Below, piece after piece: positions 5,763 through 7,642 of a DNA stretch of 7,642 bases. The notes under the pieces were generated by a model. The model ran no database searches and had not been told where the DNA came from. It saw only the letters and a list, made by a program, of their open reading frames with translations. The stretch covers positions 1 to 7,642 of the forward strand of contig CAVOBC010000232.1 in NCBI GenBank assembly GCA_963693635.1, read 5' to 3'. Each line of letters begins with the position of its first letter. Position 1 is the first letter of the stretch. Both the position numbers and the translations under genes were made by a program. The stretch is from CAVOBC01 sp963693635 (GTDB taxonomy: Bacteria; Pseudomonadota; Gammaproteobacteria; Pseudomonadales; Azotimanducaceae).

Positions 5763-6947
5763 ATGAAGATCAAGTCTATCGAGTCCTTACACGCCGACGC
5801 CGGCTGGCGTGTATTTTCGTTTCTGAAGATCACGACCGACGATGACATCATCGGTTACAGCGAATATAACGAGTCCTATGGCAGCAAGGGCGTGACCGGT
5901 GTCATCGAGAAACTTGCCCCCATCGTCATCGGCGCCGATGCACTCGCCCACGATGCGGTGTTCGCGCGCCTCTATGCGGTAACACGGCAGGCGCCGGGAG
6001 GCATCAACGCGCAGGCACTAGCAGCGATCGAGAATGCACTGCTCGACATCAAGGGCAAGGCACTCGGAGTATCCGTCGCGGCGCTGCTGGGCGGACCCAT
6101 TCGACAGCGGCTGCGCCTTTACTGGTCACACTGCGGCACCTATCGAATGAACCCCACCACCGCCGGCTTTATCGGCAAGGCACCGATGACGAGTCTCGAT
6201 GACGTGGTGGCGCTGGGTCGCGAGGTCAAGGAGTCCGGTTTCACAGCGCTCAAATGCAACATGTATCGCTTCGGGGACCAACCGCACGTTCACAGCCCCG
6301 GATTCGGCCGCAACCTCGACGGACCGGGCGTCCCGGAACTGAACGCAGAGCGTGACCTCGTGCGTGACCTGCAAGCGCAGATGGCGGCATTGCGCGAAGG
6401 TGGCGGCATCGAAACCGACATCCTTCTCGATCTCAACTTCAACTTTAAGACCGAGGGCTACATCAAGGTCATTCGCGCACTCGCAGAATACGATCTGCTC
6501 TGGTTTGAACTCGACATGTTCAATCCCGAAGCGATGGCCGACATCCGCAGCAAGGTCGCCTCGCCCATCGCGTCCTGCGAGTCCCTGTATGGCATTCGTG
6601 AATTTCGTTCCTACTTTGAGCATCAATCGATGGATGTCGCGATCATTGATGTCCCCTGGAACGGCATCTGGCAGTCATACAAGATTGCCTGCATGGCCGA
6701 TGCTCACGAGATTAACATTGCGCCGCACAATTTCTACGGTCATCTGTCAACGATGATGAGCGCCCATCTCTGCGCCGCCGTACCCAACTTTCGGATTATG
6801 GAGATCGACATCGATGATGTGCCCTGGAAGGATGATTTGGTGACCCATCCGCCAGAGATCGTCGATGGGCATCTGATACTACCCGACCGCCCGGGCTGGG
6901 GCACCGACGTCAACGAGGAGGCCGTTGCCGCGCATCCACCGCGTTAG
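5763..6947 (+). CDS. Enolase-superfamily acid-sugar dehydratase-like protein (mandelate racemase/muconate lactonizing family)
   Basis: A 394-residue cytoplasmic enzyme of the mandelate racemase/galactonate dehydratase type. These abstract a proton next to a carboxylate using a Mg2+ site in a TIM barrel. The N-terminal capping domain runs to about residue 115. Barrel residues visible: Lys164-x-Asn166 in ALKCNM, metal ligands Asp223 (LLDLN), Glu249 (WFELD) and Glu273 (CESLYG), a probable Asp296-His322 dyad (AIIDVPW; APHNFYGH) and Glu347 (MEID). Spacings are close to those I recall for E. coli galactonate dehydratase, which also has K-x-N, but its His two residues after the first metal ligand is Asn225 here, so the substrate probably differs. 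All key residues are present and the gene is intact. AGG at 5755-5757 is a modest ribosome binding site for ATG 5763. It follows the sensor by 39 bases and is probably co-transcribed with it. Exact substrate unknown. Confidence 0.88.
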   Translation: MKIKSIESLHADAGWRVFSFLKITTDDDIIGYSEYNESYGSKGVTGVIEKLAPIVIGADALAHDAVFARLYAVTRQAPGGINAQALAAIENALLDIKGKALGVSVAALLGGPIRQRLRLYWSHCGTYRMNPTTAGFIGKAPMTSLDDVVALGREVKESGFTALKCNMYRFGDQPHVHSPGFGRNLDGPGVPELNAERDLVRDLQAQMAALREGGGIETDILLDLNFNFKTEGYIKVIRALAEYDLLWFELDMFNPEAMADIRSKVASPIASCESLYGIREFRSYFEHQSMDVAIIDVPWNGIWQSYKIACMADAHEINIAPHNFYGHLSTMMSAHLCAAVPNFRIMEIDIDDVPWKDDLVTHPPEIVDGHLILPDRPGWGTDVNEEAVAAHPPR

Positions 6948-6962
6948 GTTAGCGGTTTTGGA

Positions 6963-7005
6963 CGGCACCACCGCGGGCGTGCCGCAGTGGCTCGCCCTCA
7001 GGCGA
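6963..7005. terminator. Weak hairpins between convergent genes
   Basis: Two stems lie in the 65-base gap between the dehydratase and the facing dioxygenase: CGGCAC/GTGCCG (6963-6968 with 6979-6984) and TCGCC/GGCGA around a CTCA loop (6992-7005). Neither is followed by a proper T-run on either strand, so a terminator role rests mainly on position. Confidence 0.25.
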
Positions 7006-7012
7006 ACTCGTT

Positions 7013-7642
7013 CTAGACCCGGGTTGCCCAATAGTCCGCATCAAAGCTGTCATCCCCCAGAAGGTAACGCCAGAAGCGTATGCGGTTGATGTATTCAAGG
7101 CGGCCGGTGTCGGCTTCAAACCACGGCTCGGACTTCACCAGAATCGCCTGCACCGGATCAACGTCAGTGCCGACGCCGCGCCAGAAGATCGGACGCTGCT
7201 CGAAGTGCGACGGGCCGAGATCCGCGTCGGCCCACAAGCGGCATTGGCGCTCGGTCGGACAAAGCCTGATCTTGAACATGTACCGCAGCTTGTCGGACCG
7301 ATTGCTGCCACCACCGTGCCAGATTCCCATATGCTGTGAACAGCAACGTGCCCGCCGGACAAACCACGTGCTGCTGACCTCGAATGTTCTGATACCGCGC
7401 TATCGACGCTTCGCTCACAACCCGCAAGTGGCTGCCCGGCAGGAATCGGGTGCCACCCATCTCTGCCGTCACCTCGTGCGGGAAGTACATCATTTGCATA
7501 TCAAATGCTTTGCGCGGATCGATGGTTGAGTCCTGATGGGTGTGCTGCGACGGCATCTGCTTGCCGCCCGTCAGGTGCGGCGGAAACGTCACGTGGAGGA
7601 AATGGTGGTCAAGTGACGGATTGCTGCCGACCAGACTCGCGA
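7013..7642 (-). pseudogene. Phytanoyl-CoA dioxygenase-like Fe(II)/2-oxoglutarate oxygenase, partial and frameshifted
   Basis: The 5' part lies beyond the right edge. The frame open at 7642 reads through FLHVTFPPHLTGGKQ, QHTHQDS and MGGTRFLPGSH to PAGTLLFTAYG. The continuation IWHGGGSNRSDKLRYMF is in another frame and runs to the stop at 7013-7015. Removing one C from the CCC at 7326-7328 joins them as FTAYGIWHGGG. The PhyH features are present: HxD (His-Gln-Asp, codons 7538-7530), the GGT-x-FLPGSH strand, the distal His (7318-7316) about 73 residues later, and an Arg in LRYMF (7285-7283) placed to bind 2-oxoglutarate. Such enzymes hydroxylate small molecules; the substrate is unknown. The C-terminal tail of about 90 residues after the core is long. 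With one base corrected this would be a normal gene. It faces the dehydratase, so the two are not in one operon. Confidence 0.8.

Noticed and set aside
5740..5766. Short plus-strand frame from ATG 5740
   Set aside because: Only eight codons, ending over the dehydratase start; no sign of a real leader peptide.
6126..6626. 166-codon minus-strand open frame
   Set aside because: Antisense to the dehydratase barrel domain, where all catalytic residues read correctly on the plus strand.
1..7642. CRISPR array, tRNA, rRNA, transposase or integrase
   Set aside because: No regularly spaced repeats, cloverleaf-like sequence or recombinase motif was seen on either strand.

Overview
The window looks like a stretch of chromosome from a moderately GC-rich bacterium, probably a proteobacterium. 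Codon use, the family make-up (short-chain dehydrogenase, enolase-superfamily acid-sugar dehydratase, phytanoyl-CoA-type dioxygenase, PAS/GAF hybrid kinase) and clear Shine-Dalgarno sites fit that. Species cannot be told from the sequence. There is no CRISPR array, rRNA, tRNA or recognisable insertion sequence.

Layout, left to right. A 70-base edge holds a small hairpin. A minus-strand gene (71-1387) encodes a polytopic membrane protein of the MOP flippase superfamily whose local motifs resemble ANKH (progressive ankylosis protein). A divergent spacer has a possible promoter with a 13-base palindrome, followed by a plus-strand metallo-beta-lactamase-fold gene (about 1621-2388) broken by several frameshifts. 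Facing it is an intact NAD(P)-dependent short-chain dehydrogenase (2432-3283, minus). A 419-base divergent spacer follows; it carries a perfect 33-base inverted repeat. Then comes a plus-strand hybrid sensor protein (3703-5723) split in two by a frameshift: PAS and GAF in the first half, a histidine-kinase remnant and an intact receiver in the second. The remnant has Tyr in place of the phospho-accepting His and lacks most of the ATP-binding domain. Thirty-nine bases later comes an intact enolase-superfamily dehydratase (5763-6947). A minus-strand phytanoyl-CoA dioxygenase-like gene (7013 to beyond the right edge) faces it and also carries one frameshift.

How they fit together: SDR, acid-sugar dehydratase-like enzyme, 2-oxoglutarate oxygenase and an MBL-fold protein are all plausible small-molecule catabolic enzymes, with a sensor protein beside them and a possible exporter of small anions at the left. 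That is the look of an accessory catabolic neighbourhood, but no shared substrate can be read from the sequence, and the genes are in at least four transcription units.

The most useful cross-cutting observation is that each frameshift (in the MBL-fold gene, the sensor and the dioxygenase) can be repaired by adding or removing one base in a short homopolymer, restoring conserved family motifs exactly. This points either to sequencing/assembly indels or to recent slippage decay. The loss of the kinase ATP-binding domain and the His-to-Tyr change cannot be explained that way.
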